A stretch of DNA of 27,566 nucleotides, from contig CANISK010000002.1 in assembly GCA_947470205.1 (NCBI GenBank), positions 1 through 27,566 on the forward strand. The letters run 5' to 3'. The stretch is from Neisseriaceae bacterium (lineage in GTDB: Bacteria; Pseudomonadota; Gammaproteobacteria; Burkholderiales; UBA11063). The position numbers and the translations under genes are program-made. This document shows, one piece after another, positions 8,589 to 16,710 of the stretch. The notes under the pieces were generated by a model that saw only the letters and a program-made list of their open reading frames with translations, did no database searches and was not told the origin of the DNA. Position 1 is the first letter of the stretch. Each line of letters begins with the position of its first letter.

Positions 8589-9842
8589 ATGCAAAATTCT
8601 CAAAATAATTCATCAAAAAAAATACTTTGGATAGTATTTTTTACTATTTTTTTAGATTTATTTGGTGTGGGAATATTAATCCCGGTATTCCCAATGCTAA
8701 TTTTACCGGGTTCTATATTTAAAATTACACCAGATACATGGACGGTGGGGCAGGGTTTTATAATGTCTGGATGGCTTATGGCGATGTATCCGCTTGCCCA
8801 GTTTTTCACCTCCCCCATGCTTGGCGCTTTATCAGATAAATATGGCAGAAAAAGAATATTGTGTATTTCGTTATTAGGCACTATATTTTCTTATTTACTA
8901 TTCGCATATGCAATTAGCATTAAAAACATCCCATTGCTTTTTATTGCTCGCATTTTTGATGGTATATCTGGGGCAAATATTTCAGCAGCACAGGCGATTA
9001 TCGGAGACGTGAGTAATGATAAAAACCGTGCAAGAAACTTTGGGATGGTTGGGGTATCTATTGGTGTTGGTTTTGTGTTAGGGCCGTTTTTTGGGGGTAG
9101 ATTGTCAGATGCCACTTTTGTGTCTTGGTTTGGCGCCACTACTCCATTTTATTTTTGTGCACTTTTGAGTATTTTAAATCTGTGGTTTGTGGTGAGATTT
9201 TTACCAGAAACATTACAAAATAAAGTTACACACAAAATAAAACTACTATCATCCCTAAATAATGTATTTAAAATCTTCAAATTATCCGATCTAACTGTAC
9301 CAATTTTATCTAATTTTCTATTCAATGCAGGTTTTGCTTTATTTTCAACATTCTTTGGGTTGATCTTGGCGTATCATTATGGTTACACCCAAGCAAAAAT
9401 CGGCGATTTTTTTGCATATCTTGGGGTGACTATCATCTTGGCACAAGGCTTAGTGGTGGGTAGATTATCTGGGCGTGTTGCAGATCATCAAGTGTTAAAA
9501 ATTTCATTTTTTCTGGTAGGGTTATCCATATTTGCCTATTATTTGGTACCACAAGATAAATCATACCTCATATACTACATAACACCGTTTTTATCAGTAT
9601 TTGTGGCATTAACTAGGTCTTTTAATATGTCATTGTTATCAAAAATAGCAAATAGCAATACTAGAGGTGAAATAATGGGTATAAACTTTAGCTTTACAGC
9701 ATTAGCGCAATCAATTCCAGCGATAATGTCTGGGTATATTGCCAATATTCACATAATGGCAATTATAATCTTTGGAGCGGTGTTGGTCGTGTTAGGTGGC
9801 ATATACTTCAATACTAATATTCTTCGCACCATTCGTCTTTGA
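8589..9842 (+). CDS. TetA-like MFS drug/proton antiporter
   Basis: A 417-residue inner-membrane transporter with twelve predicted helices. The first helix reads FLDLFGVGILIPVFPML. Loop 2-3 holds the MFS motif A, GALSDKYGRKR. GISGANISAAQAIIGDV and GFVLGPFFGG correspond to the region of motif B/C seen in TetA-type antiporters. The closest named group is the TCR/Tet family, so efflux of a small molecule by proton exchange is likely; the substrate is unknown and tetracycline resistance should not be assumed. It starts 5 bases after the Rpn-like gene and is probably co-transcribed with it. Confidence 0.85.
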   Translation: MQNSQNNSSKKILWIVFFTIFLDLFGVGILIPVFPMLILPGSIFKITPDTWTVGQGFIMSGWLMAMYPLAQFFTSPMLGALSDKYGRKRILCISLLGTIFSYLLFAYAISIKNIPLLFIARIFDGISGANISAAQAIIGDVSNDKNRARNFGMVGVSIGVGFVLGPFFGGRLSDATFVSWFGATTPFYFCALLSILNLWFVVRFLPETLQNKVTHKIKLLSSLNNVFKIFKLSDLTVPILSNFLFNAGFALFSTFFGLILAYHYGYTQAKIGDFFAYLGVTIILAQGLVVGRLSGRVADHQVLKISFFLVGLSIFAYYLVPQDKSYLIYYITPFLSVFVALTRSFNMSLLSKIANSNTRGEIMGINFSFTALAQSIPAIMSGYIANIHIMAIIIFGAVLVVLGGIYFNTNILRTIRL

Positions 9843-9941
9843 GGAACGGTGACTTTATGACAGTAACTTGGTGATGTGAGATTGTTATATCTCAATCTTG
9901 CGTAGTGTTTTTGGGGTTTATCAAAACATGGGGTGTGCCTT

Positions 9942-11372
9942 ATGGAACAAGTAAAAAATACTCAACAATTAAACAGTACTCAACAATTAAACAGTACTCA
10001 AAAATCAAGTATTAAGCCAGTTATTATACCTACAAAGAATGAATTTTTTTATTCACAGCAATCAACACAACCATCAGAAGGATCGTCGCCAGATAAAATA
10101 TATCAATCATTTAAACATAATGCTTCATCTGAACAACAAGACAGCGATATTTTTCAATGGCAAATTATCTGCAGTCAACAAATGATTGACTGCAATAACA
10201 TACAAAATCAACAAAATTCACAGCAATCACAAATAAATAATAACTATAATCAAAGTAATGATAAAAAATATTATGAATATTTAAAAAATCAAGGATTGTT
10301 AAGCTACGATGAAAATAATCACAGTTACAGTTTACGTGAATTAAAGATAAACTTTTCTAAAGAACCACCTAAACCCTTGCCCGATAATGTCATGCATATG
10401 AATAATAACATACATAAGAGAGACATTATTAGTGAATTATTTATGGTTAATATTGAAAATGATAGCATTAGTTTGAACCAATCAATTTCAAACGTCTACC
10501 ATCGATCACTTTATGCACATTATATAAAATTATATATTACTATTGCAATCATTGTTGCAAAACGGCTACCATCGACTGTAAATGATGAAGATGACTCGGG
10601 GATAAATGATGATGATGGCTGGGAGATAATTGATAATGATACTATTTCTAATATTGATGATAATGTATTAAATATTATATTTGACTTAATATTTAAAGAT
10701 GCAGATAAAGAACATTATATGGAAGCTTATATCACTCAACACTGTAATTCAATAAATCAAAAGATTACACAATTGATGGAAAAAAATATAACAATAATCC
10801 AGAGAGCACAAGGCTTTATTACTGAAAATCAACACACAATAGATGATTGCGATACACAAATTAATAAGATACTTCAAATACAAAAAGAGTTAGAACCGGA
10901 GAAAACAATGTCAAAAGATGATAAATTAATTAAGCGAACAGACCAAGCAATAGAAGGCAACAAAAATAGCCTTGGTAAATGGAATAAACTCAAGGGATAC
11001 ATAACCCAAGCAAACAGCTATGCACAGTTTCAAAGATTTACAGAAGATTTTAAAGAAAAAACAAAAAATTTAGACAACGTGATTGATGATAATTTTATTG
11101 AAAATTATCAACAATATGTAAAAATTGAAACACAGGTAATGCAAATTAAATCACAACAACCATTATATATCATCAATAATCAACAAAAAACTATCACATT
11201 ACGCGATTTTTTGTGTGACATCCATGAAATTGAAAAACAATTTGAGTTGGAGAAAAATAATATACAAAATAATTTATGGAGCATATACGAGAAGATTGAA
11301 TTAGCATTACAAAATGAACAAAAATTAAAGAAATCAGAGCTTAAAAATTTTATATTAACCGCATTTTTATAA
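9942..11372 (+). CDS. N/Q-rich, helical protein of unknown function
   Basis: A product of 476 residues if ATG 9942 is used (GGGGTG at 9930-9935 as ribosome site); a GTG three codons earlier (9933) is possible. I do not recognise a family. Residues 1-105 are Gln/Asn/Ser-rich and begin with two TQQLNS units. Residues 213-240 are strongly acidic and contain DDDGWEIIDND. From about 255 on, the sequence is highly helical with coiled-coil character (KITQLMEKNITIIQRAQGF, IEKQFELEKNN). A short hydrophobic stretch (LYITIAIIVAK, about 197-207) could be a buried helix. There is no signal peptide. Low-complexity start, coiled coil and lone position recall secreted effectors of intracellular bacteria, but this is inference only. 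Confidence 0.75.
   Translation: MEQVKNTQQLNSTQQLNSTQKSSIKPVIIPTKNEFFYSQQSTQPSEGSSPDKIYQSFKHNASSEQQDSDIFQWQIICSQQMIDCNNIQNQQNSQQSQINNNYNQSNDKKYYEYLKNQGLLSYDENNHSYSLRELKINFSKEPPKPLPDNVMHMNNNIHKRDIISELFMVNIENDSISLNQSISNVYHRSLYAHYIKLYITIAIIVAKRLPSTVNDEDDSGINDDDGWEIIDNDTISNIDDNVLNIIFDLIFKDADKEHYMEAYITQHCNSINQKITQLMEKNITIIQRAQGFITENQHTIDDCDTQINKILQIQKELEPEKTMSKDDKLIKRTDQAIEGNKNSLGKWNKLKGYITQANSYAQFQRFTEDFKEKTKNLDNVIDDNFIENYQQYVKIETQVMQIKSQQPLYIINNQQKTITLRDFLCDIHEIEKQFELEKNNIQNNLWSIYEKIELALQNEQKLKKSELKNFILTAFL
9960..9995 (+). repeat. 18-bp tandem repeat at the 5' end of the N/Q-rich gene
   Basis: Two identical 18-base units (ACTCAACAATTAAACAGT) are followed by a partial third. They encode TQQLNS twice. 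A different 18-base tandem lies at the same place in the other N/Q-rich gene (16467-16502). Confidence 0.85.
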
Positions 11373-11430
11373 ATGAAAGCAGTGCAAATGAATAAGCAAA
11401 TTCCTTATAATGCCAATTTTTATCTAAAAA

Positions 11431-11463
11431 TCCTGTCATTCCCAACTTGATTGGGAATCCATG
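11431..11463. repeat. Short palindromic repeat, GTCATTCCC...GGGAATCCATG type
   Basis: ATTCCCAA (11438-11445) and TTGGGAAT (11451-11458) form a perfect 8-bp stem with loop CTTGA. The flanks TGTCATTCC and GGAATCCATG, and the loop (TCAAG on the other strand), match the element at 27501-27526. It lies between the N/Q-rich gene and the serA fusion and could form an RNA hairpin, although no U-run follows it. Confidence 0.65.
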
Positions 11464-11568
11464 TTTTTATCGCTCATTGTAAAGTGAAATGCGAAAAAAC
11501 TCAAATTCAAATATTAAATGTAAAATCAATATTGCATAAAAATAAAACTTCGAAAGGCATAAAAATAC

Positions 11569-13479
11569 ATGAATCATAACAATCAACCAAAATATTTTAT
11601 CATTGATTTTGATAGCACTTTTATCAAAGTGGAGGCGTTGGATGAATTAGCTAAAATTATCATATCAAAAAATCCAAATCAATTACATACCACAAATTTA
11701 ATTAAAGAGGTGGAGAAACTAACCAATACCGGCATGAGTGGGGAGCTATCCATCACAGATAGTTTAAAAAAAAGACTTCAACTCATAAAGCCACACAAAA
11801 ATGACATCACGCCACTTATTGAGATTTTAAAAAAACAAGTTAGCAAATCCTTTAAGGATAACGGACAGTTCCTAAAGGAATACGCAGATTATATTTATAT
11901 AGTATCAAATGGATTTATTGAATATATCACACCAGTTGTCACTATATATGGCATACATAAATCCCATATATTTGCCAATACATTCATCTATGATGGTAAC
12001 GATAACATAATCGGTTTAGATGAAACTAATATACTATCAAAGCCTCAGGGTAAGGCTCACTGCGTGCAGTCATTAAAATTACAAGGGGAAATTTTAGTCA
12101 TTGGCGATGGGTATAGTGATTATGAAATCAAAGAACTTGAGTGTGCAGATAAATTTTACGCTTTTACGGAAAATGTGACGCGTGAATCGGTTATCAAGCT
12201 CACACCATACATCGCACCAAATTTGGATGAAGTTTTATATCAAAACAAGCTTCCAGCAAACATCTCATACCCTAAAAACCGCATTAAAATTTTGCTCCTT
12301 GAAAATATTCACGAAACCGCGATAAATATTTTAAAACAAGATGGATATTCGGTTGAAACCATATCATCAGCATTAAATGAAGATGAATTAATTGAAAAAA
12401 TCAAGGGTGTATCTGTGTTAGGTATTCGTTCAAAAACTCTTGTCACTAAAAAAGTATTGGAACATGCAGATAAATTAATGATAATTGGTGCTTTTTGTAT
12501 TGGGACTAATCAAATTGATATTACATCTGCAAGTGAACATGGTATTTGTGTATTTAATGCCCCATATAGCAACACCAGAAGTGTGGTTGAGCTTGTGATT
12601 GGTGAGATAATTATGTTAATGCGTAAAATAATGCCAAAAAATTATAAGCTCCATAATGGAATCTGGGATAAATCCGCAGATAATAGCTTTGAAATTAGGG
12701 GTAAGATACTTGGTATCATTGGTTATGGTAATATCGGCTCTCAGTTATCGGTATTAGCTGAAAGCATGGGCATGCAGGTGTATTATTATGATTTGATGGA
12801 GTGCTTACCAATGGGGAATGCCAAAAAATGTCACTCTATTAACGAGCTTTTAGAAATATCAGACATAGTCACACTCCATGTCGATGGCAGGGCGGACAAT
12901 AAAAATATAATAGGCGATAATGAGCTAACACGCATGAAACATAACGCCATTCTCATCAACCTCAGCAGAGGTCACGTGATTGATATCGATGCTCTTATTC
13001 GTCATATTAAAAATGGTAAATTTTTAGGAGTCGGGTTAGATGTCTACCCATCTGAACCTAAAAACAACCAAGAGGAATTTGTAAGTGAATTGAGAGAGTT
13101 TGACAATGTAATACTCACGCCACACATAGGAGGCAGCACCATAGAGGCGCAGTATAATATCGGAGAATTTGTGGCTAACCGGATTATAAATTATCTAAAT
13201 TTGGGGGACACCACACAAAGTATAAATCTCCCAAATATGCAATTACCAAACCTAAAAGATGCACACAGGCTCATCCACATTCACAAAAACACTCCAGGGG
13301 TAATTGCACAAATCAATCAAATTTTTGCCAAACACAATATCAATGTACTATGGCAATCCCTTCGCACCAGTGAAAATATCGGTTACATAATAACCGATAT
13401 TAACAAACACTTTGATACCGCCCTCATCGATGAATTGAAAAATATCACTCACACCATAAAGTTTAGGGTGCTGTATTGA
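11569..13479 (+). CDS. serA: Fused SerB-like phosphatase / D-3-phosphoglycerate dehydrogenase
   Basis: A 636-residue cytoplasmic fusion covering the first and last steps of serine synthesis from 3-phosphoglycerate. Residues about 8-215 form a HAD phosphatase: motif I IDFDSTF (Asp13, Asp15), motif II IVSNGF, a lysine near SKPQGK, and motif III VIGDGYSDYE. Residues about 238-545 form phosphoglycerate dehydrogenase: the NAD loop GIIGYGNIG (382-390), Arg467 in NLSRGHVID, Glu496 in DVYPSEP and His519 in TPHIGGST. A C-terminal ACT domain (about 565-636) suggests feedback by serine. All visible catalytic residues are intact. The intermediate aminotransferase SerC is not in the window. A GAAAGG ribosome site lies 11 bases before the ATG. 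The dehydrogenase part is certain; phosphoserine as the phosphatase substrate is inferred from the fusion. Confidence 0.92.
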   Translation: MNHNNQPKYFIIDFDSTFIKVEALDELAKIIISKNPNQLHTTNLIKEVEKLTNTGMSGELSITDSLKKRLQLIKPHKNDITPLIEILKKQVSKSFKDNGQFLKEYADYIYIVSNGFIEYITPVVTIYGIHKSHIFANTFIYDGNDNIIGLDETNILSKPQGKAHCVQSLKLQGEILVIGDGYSDYEIKELECADKFYAFTENVTRESVIKLTPYIAPNLDEVLYQNKLPANISYPKNRIKILLLENIHETAINILKQDGYSVETISSALNEDELIEKIKGVSVLGIRSKTLVTKKVLEHADKLMIIGAFCIGTNQIDITSASEHGICVFNAPYSNTRSVVELVIGEIIMLMRKIMPKNYKLHNGIWDKSADNSFEIRGKILGIIGYGNIGSQLSVLAESMGMQVYYYDLMECLPMGNAKKCHSINELLEISDIVTLHVDGRADNKNIIGDNELTRMKHNAILINLSRGHVIDIDALIRHIKNGKFLGVGLDVYPSEPKNNQEEFVSELREFDNVILTPHIGGSTIEAQYNIGEFVANRIINYLNLGDTTQSINLPNMQLPNLKDAHRLIHIHKNTPGVIAQINQIFAKHNINVLWQSLRTSENIGYIITDINKHFDTALIDELKNITHTIKFRVLY

Positions 13480-13522
13480 TTATAACTGTCATTCTGTCAT
13501 TCTTTACTTGAAATGTAATCTA

Positions 13523-13603
13523 TACTTGAAGTATTTTAAATCTGGGCTAGGCGGGAATAACTTTTTTATTTTCAACAACGTCCAAATTTCAAAGACGAAT
13601 AGT
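13523..13603 (-). repeat. Centre-deleted copy of the dispersed palindromic repeat
   Basis: Read on the minus strand it begins ACTATTCGTCTTTGAAATTT, continues GGACGTTGTTGAAAATAAAA, and ends CGCCTAGCCCAGATTT then AAAATACTTCAAGTA. This matches both outer parts of the copies at 6396 and 19575 but lacks about 40 bases of the middle, where the GGAC...GTCC loop lies. Confidence 0.75.
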
Positions 13604-13680
13604 ATATTTATAAATATAATATCTATGACCTAGTAGACCTCTTGCATCACTTATAAAAGTGATAATTTATATACTCAAAA

Positions 13681-13708
13681 GCCACGCTTTGATAAGCTAA
13701 AGCGTGGC
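13681..13708. repeat. Perfect 10-bp hairpin ending in GTGGCAATCT
   Basis: GCCACGCTTT pairs exactly with AAAGCGTGGC around an 8-base loop. The trailing GTGGCAATCT word also occurs at 1474. No T-run follows, so it is more likely a REP-like repeat than an intrinsic terminator. Confidence 0.6.
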
Positions 13709-13836
13709 AATCTACACAAGATATCGAAAATATTATACAAAATTTGCTGACGGCGGCTTAAATAAGCCAAAACTTAGTTTATTTTGGTGCATTTATTGAT
13801 TTTACTGTAGATTTTTGGAATGTTGACTAAATTTAT

Positions 13837-13866
13837 TTGACAAGATGATGGATGAAGTTATACAAT
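13837..13866 (+). promoter_or_regulatory. Probable sigma70 promoter of the ydcF-like gene
   Basis: A consensus TTGACA at 13837-13842 and TACAAT at 13861-13866 are separated by 18 bases, about 50 bases before the start codon. This is the best-formed promoter I can see in the window. Confidence 0.6.
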
Positions 13867-13915
13867 ATCTAGTTGCACTATGGAGCTATGATTATCTTTA
13901 AGGTGTGGTGAAGTT

Positions 13916-14668
13916 ATGGTTTTTGTTCATCATTTATTACAAAGTTTTATTTTGCCACCTTTTAATGGCGTGCTATTAATCATAATTGGGTTTATGCTAT
14001 TAAATTATAAACTCAGACGTGCTAAAGTGTTCATTATTATTGGTTGCATGTTTATTTACCTGCAATCAATTCCCTTTACCGTCTACACTCTAGCATCTCT
14101 CATTGAAAAACCAACTATATCAAAAGATGAATTATCTCAAATACAAGCATTTGTGGTATTGGGTGGAGGCGTACGGACTAATGCATATGAATATGAAGAA
14201 AAATTTGCAGCAAATTCTCATACATTAGTGAGACTGCAATATGTGGCATATCTGGCAAAACAATTCCCCAAAATCCCCATTATATTATCTGGAGGGATTG
14301 CCACACCAAATAGCATTCATTCAGAAGCAAATGTGATGAAATATACATTACAAAATCAATTCAATGTAACAAATACAATAATCACAGAAGACGCATCAAG
14401 AAATACAGAAGAAAATGCAAAATACACTAATGAAATATTAAAAAAACTTCACATCACAAAAATCGCCCTCATCAGTCAAGCATTTCATATAAATAGAGCA
14501 AGTGCAATATTTAAAAAATATGGATTAGTGGTGTATAATGCGCCAACAGATTATATGGTACATTATAATAGATTGATTACTGTGGCGAGTTTTATCCCAG
14601 ATGCACAAACTATGGGGGACTGTGCCATTCTTCTTCACGAACTCATCGGGTATGCTATTTCTATTTGA
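13916..14668 (+). CDS. YdcF/ElyC-like DUF218 membrane protein
   Basis: A 250-residue protein with two N-terminal membrane helices (about 13-29 and 35-57) and a DUF218 domain facing the periplasm. The domain motifs are AFVVLGGGVR (about 81-90), IILSGGIATPNSIHSEA, the ITEDASRNTEENA segment, and ALISQAFHINRASAIF. E. coli relatives with this architecture (ElyC/YcbC, YdcF) act in envelope integrity and lipid-carrier or peptidoglycan metabolism; the biochemical reaction of the family is unsettled. AAGGTG at 13900-13905 serves as ribosome site. The gene is monocistronic and convergent with the 599-residue N/Q-rich gene. Confidence 0.85.
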   Translation: MVFVHHLLQSFILPPFNGVLLIIIGFMLLNYKLRRAKVFIIIGCMFIYLQSIPFTVYTLASLIEKPTISKDELSQIQAFVVLGGGVRTNAYEYEEKFAANSHTLVRLQYVAYLAKQFPKIPIILSGGIATPNSIHSEANVMKYTLQNQFNVTNTIITEDASRNTEENAKYTNEILKKLHITKIALISQAFHINRASAIFKKYGLVVYNAPTDYMVHYNRLITVASFIPDAQTMGDCAILLHELIGYAISI

Positions 14669-14678
14669 GCTTTATGCC

Positions 14679-14706
14679 GCCCGCCCAAAACTCAAATACT
14701 TCGAGC
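14679..14706 (+). repeat. Right-end fragment of the dispersed palindromic repeat
   Basis: CGCCCGCCCAAAAC followed by TCAAATACTTCGAGCA matches the right end of the copy at 6487-6517 (CGCCTAG...CAAATACTTCGAGTA). It lies between two convergent genes, about 34 bases from the C-terminal stop of the N/Q-rich gene. Confidence 0.5.
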
Positions 14707-14739
14707 ATACACGTCATGTGTCGAACTTGCGTTTCGAAC

Positions 14740-16539
14740 TTATTGTTGCTGAATTTGATTTTGCTTTTGCTTTATTTCTAATACCTTTACAAGTGTGTGA
14801 TAGAAGCAATTACCATCTCCCAATATATCACCAAACTTACCACCTGATAAATAAAAATGATTGTTTTGGAATCTAAAATATTCATTATAATTTATATTTT
14901 TTCTTTTACATAAATCCTTTGCAAGCTCTACACTTGTAAGCACATTGTCTTCTGTGTTTTCAATCAATATTTTTATCATACCATCAAAATATTCATTCAT
15001 GAATTTATCAAAGTGTTGCTTATGTTGTGGTTCTGTAGAGCTATCTTTTAAGAAATCCATTAATGTATCTGCACTTGAGCTATATTTTGTTTTATATTTA
15101 TTATCATATATTCTGACAATGCCTACTAATTTATTTTGCAATGATGATAATTGGTTTTTGTTGTCGTCCATCCATTGTGCATTCTGTAGTATTTGAAACT
15201 GATTACGCATTTCATTGGTGAACTCTAATATATATTTTTTGCGTTTGTCACCACTAGATTCTCTTATCATTTCCCCCATGTCTTCACGAAGCTTTTTAAT
15301 TTCATGTGGTGCTGCTTTAAATTGCTCACCATTTTTATCCTCAAGCATTACATCTTCAAAGAATTCAAATGCATTTGGATCCACGTATTCACCATTTTTA
15401 TTTATTTCAAATTCTATACCAACATATGTAGCTGCCTGAACTAATTGCTTCATCTCTATAGGCGATAAACCGCCTATATTATTTTTTTCCATTAACCCAT
15501 TAATTGCTTCAATTACCACTTGGATGTATTCACTTACAAAACCAATGCTGATTTGCTGTCCCATATTACTCCGACCAAAAATTTCACAAAATTTAGCAAT
15601 TTTTGCTATTGTGAATTCTGCGTCTTCGTTTTTAAGGATTACGATTGCCTTATTGGATGTAAATGTTGTCAAATAATTGTCAAAACGACTCTTCAAGTCT
15701 TCAAGCATTCTGCTAGAACTAATTTGTAGATTAAACAATTCATCTGCATTCACATTTTGAATATTATTACTGTTGGCATCTAATTGTTCTTTTTGTTTTT
15801 TTGTAAGTGTTAACTCTTTAACATCTAAGTATCGGTATTTTTTTTGTGTAATCTTAACTTCTTGTTCGAGCTGTTGTTGGCTTTGCAAATGATCCGTTAA
15901 AAATTGATTCAACCTCGCTTGTACAGGTTTAAAATCCTTGTTGGGTGTATATATTTCTAATGCATTTGTAAGATCGTCATGTGTTAAAATGATATTACGC
16001 TTTATAGATTGTTGAACATTTTTTTCTATGGTCTCTAATTGCTTCTGAGTTAATGCTTTGGTTTGTGCCTGATGGAACTCTTGTCTAACCAATGTCGGTT
16101 GAATGAAATCTTTCAACGCTTTAAATTCCTCGGGTACGTTAAGTGGTGTTTTTTCTTCTCCAAGGGTTGCATTATAAATTTGCACAAACGATTTAATCTT
16201 TTCTTTGATATCTGATAAATTGTTTGTTTCAACAATAATAAGATCCATTAAATCTTTAGATGCTACCAAGTTTAATTCATTTCTTAGCTTTGGTGAGTTT
16301 TTTATATTGTCACTCTCTCCATAGAAGAAGTGTAAGCATTGATTGATTAAGTTTAATGTATCATAAGCATCATTTTGAGCTTTTATATTATTGTCTGCTA
16401 GCACTGTTTGTGATAATTTACCATTATGTGGAAAATAAATAGATTGTGGATCTGTTGTTATGGCTGGTTGTTGCCCATTATTTTGTTGTTGCCCATTATT
16501 TTGTTCTTGAATATTATTGGTTTTTTGTGTGACGTTCAT
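14740..16539 (-). CDS. N/Q-rich helical protein ending in an OTU-like Cys motif, possibly truncated
   Basis: A 599-residue protein of unknown function with no signal peptide. Residues 1-25 are an N/Q-rich low-complexity start with a tandem QNNGQQ-type repeat. Residues about 40-560 are mainly helical, with Gln/Lys/Glu-rich coiled-coil stretches (about 160-185 and 215-260). The last 30 residues contain LGDGNCFYHTL (Asp575, Cys578), which matches the catalytic Asp-Gly-Asn-Cys of OTU-type cysteine proteases. An OTU domain needs roughly another 100 residues including the catalytic His, and these are missing: the protein ends KQNQIQQQ. Either the gene lost its 3' end next to the repeat fragment at 14679-14706 or the motif is coincidental. 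AAAGG lies 9 bases before the ATG. An effector role is inference. Confidence 0.75.
   Translation of the reverse strand: MNVTQKTNNIQEQNNGQQQNNGQQPAITTDPQSIYFPHNGKLSQTVLADNNIKAQNDAYDTLNLINQCLHFFYGESDNIKNSPKLRNELNLVASKDLMDLIIVETNNLSDIKEKIKSFVQIYNATLGEEKTPLNVPEEFKALKDFIQPTLVRQEFHQAQTKALTQKQLETIEKNVQQSIKRNIILTHDDLTNALEIYTPNKDFKPVQARLNQFLTDHLQSQQQLEQEVKITQKKYRYLDVKELTLTKKQKEQLDANSNNIQNVNADELFNLQISSSRMLEDLKSRFDNYLTTFTSNKAIVILKNEDAEFTIAKIAKFCEIFGRSNMGQQISIGFVSEYIQVVIEAINGLMEKNNIGGLSPIEMKQLVQAATYVGIEFEINKNGEYVDPNAFEFFEDVMLEDKNGEQFKAAPHEIKKLREDMGEMIRESSGDKRKKYILEFTNEMRNQFQILQNAQWMDDNKNQLSSLQNKLVGIVRIYDNKYKTKYSSSADTLMDFLKDSSTEPQHKQHFDKFMNEYFDGMIKILIENTEDNVLTSVELAKDLCKRKNINYNEYFRFQNNHFYLSGGKFGDILGDGNCFYHTLVKVLEIKQKQNQIQQQ
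16467..16502 (-). repeat. 18-bp tandem repeat at the 5' end of the 599-residue gene
   Basis: Two 18-base units (GTTGTTGCCCATTATTTT on the plus strand) encode the repeated QNNGQQ-like residues near the N-terminus. They are identical to each other. Confidence 0.8.
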
Positions 16540-16645
16540 CTTTATGTGCCTTTAATTTATTATTAAATAATAACTACATTTATCATTATATAGTTTTATA
16601 AATTTATTTTCTGAAGAAAAAATCTTCAAATACGCAAATTGGGTG

Positions 16646-16682
16646 TAAGACATCTGCAATTACTGTGTTTATTGGTGTCTTA
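16646..16682. repeat. Inverted repeat between hemN and the N/Q-rich gene
   Basis: TAAGACA (16646-16652) pairs with TGTCTTA (16676-16682), with inner CAAT and ATTG also in register. It lies 3' of hemN and about 110 bases upstream of the next minus-strand start. It could be an operator or a weak hairpin; no U-run follows on the minus strand. Confidence 0.3.
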
Positions 16683-16710
16683 TATCGAATTAGCTAAAGG
16701 TGAATGGGTA

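Larger units (their letters stand above)
13480..13915. other. Repeat-rich intergenic stretch between serA and the ydcF-like gene
   Basis: There are 436 bases with no convincing gene. They hold a degenerate GTCATTCT...ACTTGA repeat fragment just after serA (about 13490-13520), a centre-deleted copy of the dispersed repeat (13523-13603), a perfect hairpin (13681-13708), and a good sigma70-like promoter near the right end (13837-13866). No ORF with start and ribosome signals is visible on either strand. Confidence 0.6.

Noticed and set aside
13681..13708. Intrinsic terminator for serA
   Set aside because: The hairpin is perfect, but it is about 200 bases after serA and is not followed by a T-run.
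14601..14876. Plus-strand ORF of 91 codons spanning the convergent gene ends
   Set aside because: It overlaps the 3' ends of the ydcF-like gene and the N/Q-rich gene, lacks a ribosome site, and its sequence is repeat-derived and antisense in large part.
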